Assembly: GCA_963170055.1 (NCBI GenBank)
Contig: CAUJGJ010000303.1
Span: forward strand, 2,501-66,500
Direction of reading: 5' to 3'
Length of the DNA: 64,000 nt
Origin: Halisarca cf. caerulea
Taxonomy: Eukaryota > Porifera > Demospongiae > Chondrillida > Halisarcidae
Part shown: positions 11,501-19,997 of the stretch, piece after piece
How the letters are laid out: the number at the start of each line of letters is the position of its first letter
Position numbering within the stretch: position 1 is the first letter of the stretch
Notes under the pieces: generated by a model
What the model saw: only the letters and a program-made list of their open reading frames with translations
What the model was told of the DNA's origin: nothing
The model's database searches: none
Program-made: the position numbers and the translations under genes

Positions 11501-12766
11501 CCACTTGTTTAGCTCCAACTTCAGCCATTGTCCAGTTGGAAGTGGGTACATAATTGATGGCCGTTTGATCCCAGTTTATAATTAATGCAGGTGGAATGTC
11601 CTCCAACACTACGGTACATTTGATATCAATAAGCATCTGATTTTTAACTTTCTCAAAATCCTCCACAGTCATTTTTGACACTGAAGTGTTTGCTTTGCGT
11701 TTAACCAATCCCATTCTACTTAAAAGACTGTTTGCCCAATTCTTTTTGAGAGATATTGGCCCCCCATTTATGTCAAGTAAGCTGCTGTCGTGCTTAGTAA
11801 CCAGGCCTCTTGCTGCAGCTATGACAATAGATGAAGTTATTATACCTCCAGCCTCTCGAACTCTCCAGATATAGGCTTGCACCTGCTGATCAAGTGTATT
11901 CCCAAGTAGAAAAGGGCGACCTTTCTTCTTAGTGGGCAATGTGTCTAGAGCTGTGCTATCTGCATTATCTTCTTGGCTAGCACTGCGCTTCTTAATTTCC
12001 AGCCGATAAATGTCTCTCCACGTACGTACGGTGCTTTCTTTGAGGGTGAGCTCGGGCATTTCTTTCTTGAATGTACGAATAGCTGCAGTAGTACCGTGCA
12101 ATGATGCATATTTCGCTATCTTGAGTTTTTCGTCAGCAGGCAGTGATTGTGTTTGGTACGGACCACGCTTTTTCGTTTCCTTTTGCTTTTCCAATGTAGC
12201 TTTCACTTCTTCGTTAGCTTTCCTTATCGATGATGACGGCACTTCTTTCGATAGTGGTCCCGCGGGGTCTGGAAGGCACAGGGATTTCTTGGAGATTCCG
12301 TCACAGTGACTGGATTTCTTTGTAAAATAGCAGCGAATATCCGACATCAAACGTCCGTAGCACTAGATCACCTCTAAAACCATAGATACTAAAACATATA
12401 CTTGAAGTATAGCAGACAAAAGAATATTGTTCTTTATTAGCGGCTGCTCTATAACGCTATGCGCTCCACGTGGGTGCCTCGGCTACAGTGACGTCATACA
12501 TATTACGTCGGTATGATGTCGACCTAATGTCAAACCACAGACCCTAAAACTTTGGCGATTTTTATTTTCGCGACTGAGCTCCAGTCGCGAAATTCGCGAA
12601 TATTATTGGTCGCGAAAATTTTCCAATATACGGTATGGGTAACTTTAATCTGATATGCAGATTTAACTCCCATCTATTCGTATTTAGAAGAAAACGTCAA
12701 GTATATGTGCAACTTCTCAGCGACGGCCATTTGTCATTCTTCTCACGGACGGTTATAAATACAACA

Positions 12767-12817
<51 letters not shown>

Positions 12818-13411
12818 CACGCAAACTATTTATAACACAAAACATCTGACATGACTCACATCCTTTGCACACACAGACACAGCAGTTTCCTTTACAGTTA
12901 TCTACACATTTGCAGTCTTCGCCACATTCACAGTTGACTATGGGAATAAAATAATAGTCAAGACAGAATCTAGAAGCAAGTAGCTGCAGTACATACAGAT
13001 ATAATAGGATCGTCTAGAGTACCGATTGCCATGCATGCCTAAGTATATATGCTAGAAGACCTAACGAAAAGAGAATTCGTCTGGGAGTCTATGGGCTCTC
13101 TATTCCTCTGGTGGTGTGTGCGACTGAAGGATTGTCGGATCCAGAAAACAGCTCCGGTGGCCTCCATCTTTTACAGAAGCTCGCGTCAACCATTGCAGAC
13201 GAAATTTGATATATCACAGATATTCGATCCGAGTGCCACGGATAAATCCCCTGATCAGAACGCGCTTGTCTTTCCTTTGCTCATCGATTCAGGCCATCAG
13301 GGAGTTAAGGTCACCGTGCCATTCAACCATTGCTAGTATCATTCATGTGTGCCACATCAACTCACCGCATTCCTTACACGTGTAGACCTCCTGCTGCTGC
13401 TTATCTGCCAT
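8552..13411 (-). CDS. Metallothionein-like cysteine-rich protein, five exons
   Basis: Exons on the minus strand: 13411-13366 (ATG, MADKQQQEVYTCKECG), 12937-12860, 8927-8850, 8767-8684 and 8622-8552 (TAG). Every intron has GT-AG ends and every junction is phase 1; the total is 357 nt, 118 residues plus stop. About 36 residues are Cys, in CxC, CC and CxCC patterns (for example CECGEDCKCVDNCKGNCC, KCPCVDSCMCKDGCC), with few aromatic residues after exon 1. Each internal exon is one repeat of 26-28 residues, so the gene grew by duplication of a phase-1 exon. Metallothioneins bind Zn, Cd or Cu through such clusters in the cytosol. Family membership is inferred from composition and pattern; a non-metal-binding Cys-rich protein is the alternative. 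Intron 2 (about 3.9 kb) holds nested transposons; intron 1 has nothing recognisable. Confidence 0.75.
9638..10753 (+). CDS. HIRAN-like plus Ulp1-like cysteine protease encoded by the transposon
   Basis: A single 371-residue ORF that starts 145 bp inside the left TIR. Residues about 17-115 (VRGYHVYQTVW, CSRETTNPRDPYAVVV, VGHLPRRIS, QGGLEIPCR) resemble the HIRAN-type domain of many uncharacterised invertebrate proteins; HIRAN domains bind DNA ends. A charged linker follows. Residues about 220-360 resemble a Ulp1/SENP C48 peptidase: His266 in DHWIV, Asp284 in IYDSIY, Gln319 and Cys325 in QTGGADCGVF, so the whole catalytic set is present. Such proteases remove SUMO or related modifiers. ATTAAA about 25 bp after the stop may be the poly(A) signal. 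A role in protecting or helping transposition is my inference; no such role is known to me for this domain pair. Confidence 0.8.
   Translation: MTEGVEPMVEPREYHLDSCVRGYHVYQTVWSPAEGEILTCSRETTNPRDPYAVVVQKSEQRQIIVGHLPRRISRLCSLFLGKGGSIRAVVAGKRRYSADLPQGGLEIPCRLTFAGAGDLLTKAKNLIDALQLSENDNKAIVGHIKEEKETSVSKMDEDGQDISLSELKTNVVDVQDQDAFRASFREDKSSTIWSQYGRHTLSVIEKVIISSGQRLTDNHLHFVQALLKDQFPDICGLNNTLTLNKAQSGSSLKSNGLQIIFCRSDHWIVASTINCKPNVVNIYDSIYKDVDSDTRVLLAHLVGITEDHLQINMEEITRQTGGADCGVFAAAVITSLAHGHRAPFYFCQRELRTHLMECIEKCMLSPFPTTS
10872..12350 (-). CDS. Pogo/Tigger-like DDE transposase
   Basis: A 492-residue uninterrupted ORF. Residues about 70-118 form a first helix-turn-helix (DEKLKIAKYASLHGTTAAI...STVRTW), residues about 140-218 a CENP-B-type second DNA-binding domain (GRPFLLG...NWANSLLSRMGLVKRK), and residues about 250-480 a DDE_1 catalytic domain. 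Catalytic acids are Asp261 (INWDQT), Asp377 (LAIFDVFRGQ) and Asp413 (LQPLDVSVNK), giving DD35D. It cuts and pastes the element at TA sites. The length is normal for the family and no lesion is visible. The 5' UTR to the right TIR is about 280 bp. The poorly conserved N-terminus could contain a different true start. Confidence 0.9.
   Translation of the reverse strand: MMSDIRCYFTKKSSHCDGISKKSLCLPDPAGPLSKEVPSSSIRKANEEVKATLEKQKETKKRGPYQTQSLPADEKLKIAKYASLHGTTAAIRTFKKEMPELTLKESTVRTWRDIYRLEIKKRSASQEDNADSTALDTLPTKKKGRPFLLGNTLDQQVQAYIWRVREAGGIITSSIVIAAARGLVTKHDSSLLDINGGPISLKKNWANSLLSRMGLVKRKANTSVSKMTVEDFEKVKNQMLIDIKCTVVLEDIPPALIINWDQTAINYVPTSNWTMAEVGAKQVEAVGVSDKRQITAVFGCTILGDFLPMQLIYKGKTSACHPTIPFPADWCITHTANHWSNEDTMLQYIEKIVIPYTSKKKEELRLPPDHPSLAIFDVFRGQCTESVCSLLQQNNIHFVTVPANTTDKLQPLDVSVNKPAKDFLREKFNTWYAEKVVENDDSSIVDMKLQIMKPLCATWMIQLFDYMKANPDIIRNGFKHVGITDIILDSEV
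12766..12826. repeat. (AC)n microsatellite
   Basis: AC dinucleotides ending 30-40 bp from exon 2 of the metallothionein-like gene. A matching CA-rich tract lies at about 9020-9099 across the nested elements, so one original CA tract was probably split by insertion. Confidence 0.9.
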
Positions 13412-13499
13412 TTCTTATCTGTTAAACAACGCAAATAGACAAACTGACAACTTCAAGTCTCTCTTGACTTTGATCGATGCTGTGGACCAGAAACGATCG

Positions 13500-13510
13500 C
13501 CTTTATACCC
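13500..13510 (-). promoter_or_regulatory. Candidate TATA box of the metallothionein-like gene
   Basis: The minus strand reads GGGTATAAAG about 90 bp upstream of the exon-1 ATG, a plausible distance for a TATA box plus a short 5' UTR. I did not find a clear TGCRCNC metal-response element in the next 150 bp. Confidence 0.4.
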
Positions 13511-13626
13511 CGGGACGCCACTATGAAGTCATAGTACTGTAAAGCGCGGAGCACGCACCACTAGACAACACGAACGTGCTGCATTCCGTGCTGCACTACG
13601 CACTACTTTACGTAACCATCATACTA

Positions 13627-13943
13627 TAGTGAAACCTCTATAATCCGATAATCTCTCGAATACAGTCACCATAAGAAGGTATGCTATAATCACACCATAA
13701 TCCGACAACCACATCAACTTCATTTTCATTGCCTGCATATTCATCCCTTCTTGTATTTAAATAGCCTCGCATGACACACACTTATTATTTCGAGCTGCTT
13801 ACTACATCTCCCAATTACGATGGCCAATTTTGTACCACAGACAGGCTGCATCACAAGATGATGACAGACCTTCAGCCACACCCCTTAAATCAACTCATAA
13901 ACATTACAACATCTCTCATGTACATTATTGCTGGCTGTAAAGC

Positions 13944-13998
<55 letters not shown>

Positions 13999-14061
13999 CT
14001 CTGTAATCTGACAGAATTCTGTTGCCCACAGAGTGCATGTTGGATTGGAGAAGTTCCACTG
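13627..14061. mobile_element. TA-flanked MITE (GTGAAACCTCT...AAGTTCCACTG) holding an (AAT)n tract
   Basis: The left end TAGTGAAACCTCTATAATCC and right end GGATTGGAGAAGTTCCACTG are imperfect inverted repeats flanked by TA. The segment CAGTCACCATAAGAAGG is shared with the MITE at 54441-55002, so both belong to one family. A pure (AAT)n run (13947-13997) has expanded inside; poly-Asn and poly-Ile frames there are artefacts. Confidence 0.7.
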
Positions 14062-14082
14062 TAATAGGTGACCAACAAAATA

Positions 14083-14301
14083 CCGTATATCCGGAAATAT
14101 TGGCAACATTTTTAATTTGGCGGTTTGGTGGTCAGGATGAAAATTGCCAAATTTCTATCATCAAATTTACATAAACCTACTTACTATGCTTTGTCCTTGC
14201 TGTGCAACTGCCAAACTTATAATTTTCGCCAAAATTAAATTACAGCCTGATCTTGTGCAAATCGTCAAATTTAATGATCGCCAATATTTCTAGATATACG
14301 G
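14083..14301. mobile_element. 219-bp MITE with CCGTATATCC ends
   Basis: Ends CCGTATATCCGGAAATATTG and its near-inverse CAATATTTCTAGATATACGG form imperfect TIRs. TA precedes the left end; the right TA is lost. GCCAAATT and CGCCAA words recur inside. 14302-14531 beyond it holds nothing I recognise. Confidence 0.7.
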
Positions 14302-14531
14302 GGCAAAAAACATCATGTGCAATTGAGAAAGAAAATAGTATAATCTAGTTCACATACAAGATGATGAAATATGGCTAGGCTCAGAGCCTGGTCAATGTTG
14401 GTTTGATATTAATGGAATGACAGTAGTCTGTGCAATATTCTCGAAGGCACATTATGCATGGCTGCATCTCAAAGGGCTAAAGTTAAAAAGACATTCATCC
14501 ACTTTGCAGTATGGTTAATGCCTGTTAGACC

Positions 14532-14749
14532 TGTGGTGGACTTGTAATGTTCTTGTTGTACATTGTTGCATGATGTGTACACTCTATGTCCGTATTACGT
14601 ACTTCTAATTATTATTTCCTGTATTTACTCTTTAACACTAAACACGCATGCGCACAACTATTAGCCACGTGGTTATTCATTCATTCAATTCAACAGATAG
14701 AAGTGATCGACACGGTGACCATCTCGCTGTCGCGCTCGACTCTTCTGCA
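14532..14749 (+). repeat. Left LTR of the TRIM element
   Basis: 218-bp terminal direct repeat, TG...CA ends, preceded by GACC. Confidence 0.8.
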
Positions 14750-15318
14750 TTGGTGACCCCTGACGCTGGTTGTTTCGACCAAGAGCACGCCTCATTTTTT
14801 AGCTCCTCCGCCATGGCCGGCTCGTTTCAGTTCGCGCCATGGCTAATAGGCTTCTCCTCGAGCTCGGCTCACTACTGCCTCATCCTCGCCACAGCTCGGC
14901 TCACTACTGCCTCATACCTGCCACAGCTCGGCACATCTCTGCAGCCTCGCCTCAGCTCGGCACAGCTCGGCACATCTCCACGGCCTCGCCTCAGCTCGGC
15001 ACATCTCTGACCTCGCCTCAGCTCGACCACTGAGTCTCCGGCATCGGCTCATTCTTGGCTCACATCTTCGGTCTCGTCCTTCGCCACAGCTCAGCTCATT
15101 TTTGGCCACAGATTCAGCTCAACCATAGCTCGCATTCACTCGGCCCCAGCTCGGCTCGGACTCGCCTGGCCTCAGCCTCCCTGCCGTATTTTCAACGCTG
15201 GCACATCCGCCATTTTCAACGCTGGCACGTCCGCCATTTCCGTTATGCACATCAACACTCAGCTATTCGCTACAAGAACATGCATGGATCGTTCGCCCTA
15301 CTCACTGGGGGGGAGTAT

Positions 15319-15527
15319 TGTGGTGGACTTGTAATGTTCTTGTTGTACATTGTTGCATGATGTGTACACTCTATGTCCGTATTACGTACTTCTAATTATT
15401 ATTTCCTGTATTTACTCTTTAACACTAAACACGCATGCGCACAACTATTAGCCACGTGGTTATTCATTCATTCAATTCAACAGATAGAAGTGATCGACAC
15501 GGTGACCATCTCGCTGTCGCTTCTACA
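15319..15527 (+). repeat. Right LTR of the TRIM element
   Basis: 209-bp copy of the left LTR with one short deletion near the 3' end, followed by GACC. Confidence 0.8.
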
Positions 15528-15829
15528 GACCATAGACTTGGTGGCCATAAGGACAGCCAGATGCTTCGATGATAGCTCATAACAACGTAACACCATGCTG
15601 CCTACTTCACCAAGCTTGACTCCTCATACAAGAAAGGCACTATTGGACCCTGGAAAGATCACACATGACCTATACTACTCTTAGAAATGGAGCACCAAAA
15701 CATTATCAATGCACAGATTGCAGTACATCCATCATTGTACTTCAACAACACTTCATTTCTATTTCAATCGAGTTGTTCGACCATGGAATGCCATCCCTGA
15801 AAATTCAGTTGACTGGATCAACTGAAATT

Positions 15830-16450
15830 CAGAGAATGTTAGATGTCTTGGACAGATGACATAGAATAGAGGGAATGAAGATTAATTGTAGCAAAACTAA
15901 ACTAATGCCTGTTGCAAACTTGTCTGAGGATAACATACCAATTTGTCTGAACAAATGAAGAATGAAGTCTGCAACTTTTAGTAATTGGGGAGCATCCTGG
16001 AACTTGTAGTATAGATAGGGAAGTGGACAGCAGACTACAGAAAGTGGGAATTGTTTAAGTATATTTAGAAGTCGGAACGTCAGCATTGTAACCAAGGTAC
16101 GGGTGTTCCAATCACGGTGGTGTCAGTCCTTCTCTATGGTGTTGAGACCTGGCCTATGAATCAACGGAATGCAAGTATATAAACTGAAGACATTCCAAAT
16201 GAGGTGTTTAAGGGAAAACAGTGGTTTGGACATATGCAAAGGATGACCACAGAAGGGAGTTTTTATATGTAGACCAGTGGGGAAGAAAAGACAACCCGGG
16301 GGAGCCAATTTATGTTGGATGGACACTATTAGCAGGAACCTTCATGAATCCAGCTTGAGGATTGGACAGATGTGGTGATGGACATGCAGACGAGCATGGA
16401 GAGGTGTCATTAATCAGCTATGTTGACCAGATATATGAGGGATGGTAGAT
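15830..16450 (+). pseudogene. Degenerate LINE RT C-terminal fragment
   Basis: Plus-strand frames with stops and shifts read GMKINCSKTKLMPVANLS, SIDREVDSRLQKVGI, VLLYGVETWPMNQ, WFGHMQRM and a late GSQFMLDG. This is the order of the C-terminal third of an RT of the AP-endonuclease LINE type. The remnant ends just before a long (GT)n array, a common 3' context for such LINEs. 15532-15830 between the TRIM element and this remnant has no feature I recognise. Confidence 0.6.
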
Positions 16451-16493
16451 TAATTATGATCTCCCAACATCCATGTGAATAAGGTATAAGGAA

Positions 16494-16502
16494 GTGTGTG
16501 TG

Positions 16503-16567
<65 letters not shown>

Positions 16568-16575
16568 ATGTGTGT

Positions 16576-16613
<38 letters not shown>

Positions 16614-16627
16614 GTGTGTGTATGTGT

Positions 16628-16665
<38 letters not shown>

Positions 16666-16669
16666 ATGT

Positions 16670-16757
<88 letters not shown>
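16494..16757. repeat. (GT)n microsatellite array
   Basis: About 260 bp of GT dinucleotides with scattered TATGTG and TACGTG interruptions. Frames of poly-Cys-Val across it are artefacts. 16760-17727 downstream is AT-rich with no gene or repeat I can name. Confidence 0.95.
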
Positions 16758-16759
<2 letters not shown>

Positions 16760-17729
16760 TATAGCATTAATATTGTTAACTTATACCTTAAAATTTATAT
16801 CCTGCAAGAGTCTTATTTAATTATTATACTATAATACAAGTAATAATTATATATTATCAAAAATGGAAGTAGATTTAGTGTATGTACTCCTCAAATTTAC
16901 TTCTGTTTTCTGTATAATATACAGGGTAGTCCACTTAATTAAAGTCCACTTGATTTAATTATTCAATTAATTCAAGTAAAACTCCAGTTCCCTACGTACA
17001 GTACTTGCATTATACATAGATTTGTAGGAAATTCCCTCTTAATTCCATATGAATGCGAATGAAAATACAGAAGAATCCATAGCAGGAAACTTTGATGAGC
17101 ATAAATCTGTTACTTTAAATTAATCTTTATGCATCAGATCTTGATGCCAGTCCATCAGTCACAAATGTGACTGTAAAGTATAAGAATACTACACAAATAC
17201 TTAAATACTAATAAATAATAAATAACAAATTCAAATAGATGAATAAATAATGATAAATGAGAAGAAGAAAGAAAATTAAGGGAATATCATCAAATTTGAT
17301 CAATATGAGGTGATATTTCACATTGACATTTCACAGTGCTGTTGTGGCCAAATATAATAATATTATATAAGATAATATATTATTATCCAATGTTGGAAGC
17401 ATTTGCTTATATTGTACATATATGTAGCCTTGAAAGGTATATGTACATGTGAGTGCACATGCACATGTGCATACACAAGGGGCCGGGGAGTTTGTGTATG
17501 TATGTTCCATATGCATGTGCAAAGTTGGGAATTTGCATGTTTTGAACACAGGGGATGTGTGTGCATGGGAGGCTCGTTGAGTGTGGGTGTATGTGCATGT
17601 ACTAGAGTAGACCTACATCTAGTAGTAAGCATTGTTCTGTGTTGTAAATTATGCCATAATTATATTATCACACATTATAATTATACTGCCACAAATAAAT
17701 TGAATCATATTACACACACATGTATAATA

Positions 17730-18455
17730 CCGTACGCGCTCTAATTTTCGCGGGCCTAAACTTTCGCGGTTTTCGCGGATTGGAAGCCATCCGCGAAAGT
17801 TTAAATGAGCGAAAAGTTTGAAATCTTGCGCAGTGATATAAAATGGCCGTCGCAGTGATACAAAATGGCTGTCGCTGGACAGTGGGCAGCGCTGTAGTCT
17901 AGCTGCTAGCCCCTACGCCCACGCGAAGGGTAAAAGTAGGGGCTAGCAGCTAGACTAGCAGCGCTGTTGACGCCTTGTTGTATTCTTATTAGATCCATGA
18001 TGATATACCTAATGTAGGTGTGAAAGAAGGTATAAGCTTGTCCGCTGCCTCTATTTTGTCTTCGTTTGTGTTCGCATGTGCCTGTAGCTACCTGACGGTG
18101 CTTGAAGAAAGTCGCCCGATTCGTTCGTTTTTAGTTCGCAAGCGTCTGGACTTTCCAGATTTGGAGCAAGTTGTTCTATCAAGCATGGCAGATGCTGTTA
18201 GAAAAGAAATATGCAACAATTCAGAGGAAGAAACCGCTCATGTGTCTGTGTCATTGCCCGGCCTGTTTGGCTTGGCAATCATTAAAACTTTGGAGTGCTT
18301 ATTGCGATCTAGGGTCTACTCAGGTCTATCACTAGTTAAATTGAACAAAAAAAAACAGAGGCACTGGATGGGGACCCACGAAAATAAAAACGCGAAAACC
18401 GCGAATTTGCGAAATCCGCGAAAGTTTAAGCCCGCGAAAATTAGAGCGCGTACGG
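17730..18455. mobile_element. 726-bp TIR element with CCGTACGCGC ends
   Basis: About 40 bp at each end are inverted repeats (CCGTACGCGCTCTAATTTTC at both), one mismatch seen, flanked by TA at 17728-17729 and 18456-18457. TTCGCGG and CCGCGAA words recur just inside both ends, as in the autonomous element at 9493-12633. An internal inverted repeat of about 30 bp (17887-17916 against 17936-17966, core GTAGGGGCTAGCAGC) is repeated once more near 40213-40228. No transposase is encoded. The right end lies one base after the galactosyltransferase stop codon. Confidence 0.85.
17994..18403 (+). other. Uncharacterised open frame inside the 726-bp TIR element
   Basis: A frame of about 135 codons is open from a possible acceptor (TTCTTATTAG) at 17993. 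It has no ATG before 18185 (MADAVRKEICNNSEEE). It reads SAASILSSFVFACACSYLTVLEES, then IRSFLVRKRLDFPDLEQVVLSSMADAV, then VSLPGLFGLAIIKTLECLL, and runs on into the right TIR. I do not recognise it. The mixed hydrophobic and charged composition looks more like captured coding sequence than repeat, but chance is possible. Confidence 0.3.
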
Positions 18456-18458
18456 TAG

Positions 18459-19541
18459 TTAGCCTAGTACTACCTTGGGTTTGCATCCCTTTCTATTCCC
18501 TGATAAGCAGCTGTTGTGTGTGGTGTACTTTGCTTCAGGGCTTGGGCAGTGCACGATTGCTACATCTGTGTGATCAGATGGGCAGAGTGTAGTCCTGTCT
18601 GCGTTAACATACTGTCTTCGAATGTTGATGTAGTCGATATCGTAACTTGCCACCCACACACCTATTGTGACGTCTTCATTCCTCAATTTTCTCAAGGGAA
18701 TGAGATCATTACTAGCTATTATGCTCCTCACAAGTGACAGTGGAAGGATGTAGCCAGATCCAAATGGAAAAGGTAGATATTGATGACTAAGCTTCCAATT
18801 CTGTTCAGCCCATTTGCCCTTCTTGTGCGGATATGCATTCTGATGAATTGTTCCACAAAGAAAAGGCTTCTCTGATAGCTTTGATCTTGTTTGTAGGATA
18901 TCCAGTATGCACCCAAGTCTAACATAACAGTCATCATCAGTTTTCATTAGGTATATGGCCTCAGTGTGCTTGCTAGCCCATTTCAATGTAATCAACAGTT
19001 TTTCAGTACATTGTGGTCCATAACCTTCTTTGTGCTCTGGAAAGAGAAGCAAATCTCCATAATTTTCACTCTCTTCCTTGATATCACTTTGAGTTTTAAC
19101 ATCAATGTCAGCCAATCCAATTACAAACTTAACAACTACTTCTGTTGTGTTCATGAAATCTTTCATCCATGTATTCCTGGAGCTGTTGCGGTGACCAAAG
19201 GCTGTGGGTGTAGAAAATATTACGACAAGGAGAAATGGTTGCTGGTTCTTGTTTTCCACAGTGGTTTTATTATATGTGCATGTTAGCTTCTTCCTGCACT
19301 CTTTCACATTTGGCATGTCACATCTGCAACTACTGGACATAGTGGTGTTAAAGGTACCATTTGAACCTTTCTTTGAGTCACTTGCTGAACGAATGTTGTA
19401 CTGAATATTTCCTTCTACACATTGAGATTCAGTAAACGGTATTTCAGGGAAATTCATGATCCACAGTAGAAAGAAAACCACTGGTACAAAGGAAAAGAAG
19501 ATTCGCACTAGATGTCTTGTTGAACAACTTTGCAACATCAT
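18459..19541 (-). CDS. GT31 beta-1,3-galactosyltransferase-like enzyme
   Basis: An intronless 360-residue ORF. Residues 12-29 form a single hydrophobic segment after a short basic N-terminus, giving a type II Golgi membrane protein, then a Cys-containing stem. The catalytic domain shows FLLVVIFSTP (103-112), HRNSSRNTWM (117-126), GYGPQCTEKLLITLKW (173-188), the metal-binding Asp triplet at 202-204 in MKTDDDCYVRL, PFGSGYILP (259-267) and NEDVTIGVW (288-296). These are the landmarks of beta-1,3-galactosyl- or N-acetylglucosaminyltransferases, which transfer sugar from a UDP donor in the Golgi. Acceptor specificity cannot be read from sequence. N-glycosylation sequons are present (NGT, NTT). The TAA stop at 18459-18461 abuts a transposon, so the 3' UTR probably lies within it. 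Confidence 0.85.
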   Translation of the reverse strand: MMLQSCSTRHLVRIFFSFVPVVFFLLWIMNFPEIPFTESQCVEGNIQYNIRSASDSKKGSNGTFNTTMSSSCRCDMPNVKECRKKLTCTYNKTTVENKNQQPFLLVVIFSTPTAFGHRNSSRNTWMKDFMNTTEVVVKFVIGLADIDVKTQSDIKEESENYGDLLLFPEHKEGYGPQCTEKLLITLKWASKHTEAIYLMKTDDDCYVRLGCILDILQTRSKLSEKPFLCGTIHQNAYPHKKGKWAEQNWKLSHQYLPFPFGSGYILPLSLVRSIIASNDLIPLRKLRNEDVTIGVWVASYDIDYINIRRQYVNADRTTLCPSDHTDVAIVHCPSPEAKYTTHNSCLSGNRKGCKPKVVLG

Positions 19542-19930
19542 TGTTGTGAACAGAGTAAGCGTTTAAGGAGAACAAAAAATAACTTGAACCAATACAAAAT
19601 GCACAAAATGTCCAGATTTGGGCAAATCAGACCTAGATACAATATAGAAGAGATAATATATAAATATCGATCTGGCAAGTATTGGCCATGTGGTTTCAGA
19701 AGTATTGTATGAATTGTGTTTTGATTTATTTGACAAGTCTTATTAGAGTACAATACTATAACATTTGCATACCTGAGACAGTTCAAGACTTATAGAACAC
19801 ATATATTCCTGCTTTATTATGCTTAACTGTGTACACAATGGCCTACATGAACTACACACAGTACAACCCTATATTATTGTGACTATAATAATTATAATAC
19901 TTGTAATATGTGTCTGCATGTTTTTGTGTG

Positions 19931-19936
<6 letters not shown>

Positions 19937-19996
<60 letters not shown>
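19937..19996. repeat. (GT)n microsatellite
   Basis: Pure GT run upstream of the galactosyltransferase gene. The remaining sequence 19542-20571 has no gene or element I recognise. Confidence 0.95.

Positions 19997-19997
<1 letters not shown>

Larger units (their letters stand above)
9493..12633. mobile_element. Complete pogo/Tigger-like DNA transposon with Ulp1-like cargo
   Basis: The two ends are perfect 24-bp inverted repeats beginning CCGTATATTGGAAAATTTTC, each flanked by TA (9491-9492 and 12634-12635), the standard target duplication of the Tc1/mariner/pogo superfamily. Subterminal regions carry several TTCGCG/CGCGAA words on both sides, which could be transposase-binding sites. Inside are two uninterrupted convergent ORFs, a HIRAN-Ulp1-like protein (plus) and a DDE transposase (minus), with 118 bp between their stops. 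The identical TIRs and open reading frames suggest recent activity. It sits inside another element within the metallothionein-like gene intron. Confidence 0.88.
9100..12766. mobile_element. MITE-like element in intron 2, split by the pogo-like transposon
   Basis: The left end GGGCATTTATAACCGCCC (9100-9117) and right end GGACGGTTATAAAT (about 12747-12760) are imperfect inverted repeats lying just inside CA-rich repeat on both sides. Removing 9493-12633 leaves roughly 520 bp with CGTCAC/CGTCAT words and a CGACGGCCATTT segment near the right end. The element at 48026-48796 has similar ends (CAGGGCATTTATTTCAG) and similar CGTCA and CGACGGCCATTT segments, so the two are likely one family inserted into repeats. 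The superfamily is not clear. Confidence 0.5.
14532..15527 (+). mobile_element. TRIM-type miniature LTR retrotransposon
   Basis: Direct repeats 14532-14749 and 15319-15527 start TGTGGTGGACTTG and end TCTGCA/TCTACA. About the first 200 bp appear identical by eye; the second lacks about 9 bp near its end. GACC flanks both sides (14528-14531 and 15528-15531) as a 4-bp target duplication. TTGGTGACCCCTGACG follows the left LTR in primer-site position and a G-rich purine tract (GGGGGGGGAG) precedes the right LTR. The 569-bp interior holds GCTCGGCACATCTC-type tandem repeats and no gag or pol. It must depend on another element's enzymes, and the near-identical LTRs indicate a recent insertion. Confidence 0.85.

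Noticed and set aside
13049..13336. 95-codon plus-strand frame in intron 1 of the metallothionein-like gene
   Set aside because: It has no recognisable motif and lies antisense within an intron with good splice sites. Probably chance.
16494..16834. Long open frames of Cys-Val repeats (also at 4376-4673, 20804-21265, 26532-26856, 60182-60455)
   Set aside because: They are translations of GT/CA microsatellites, open in several frames and on both strands, with no non-repeat sequence conserved.
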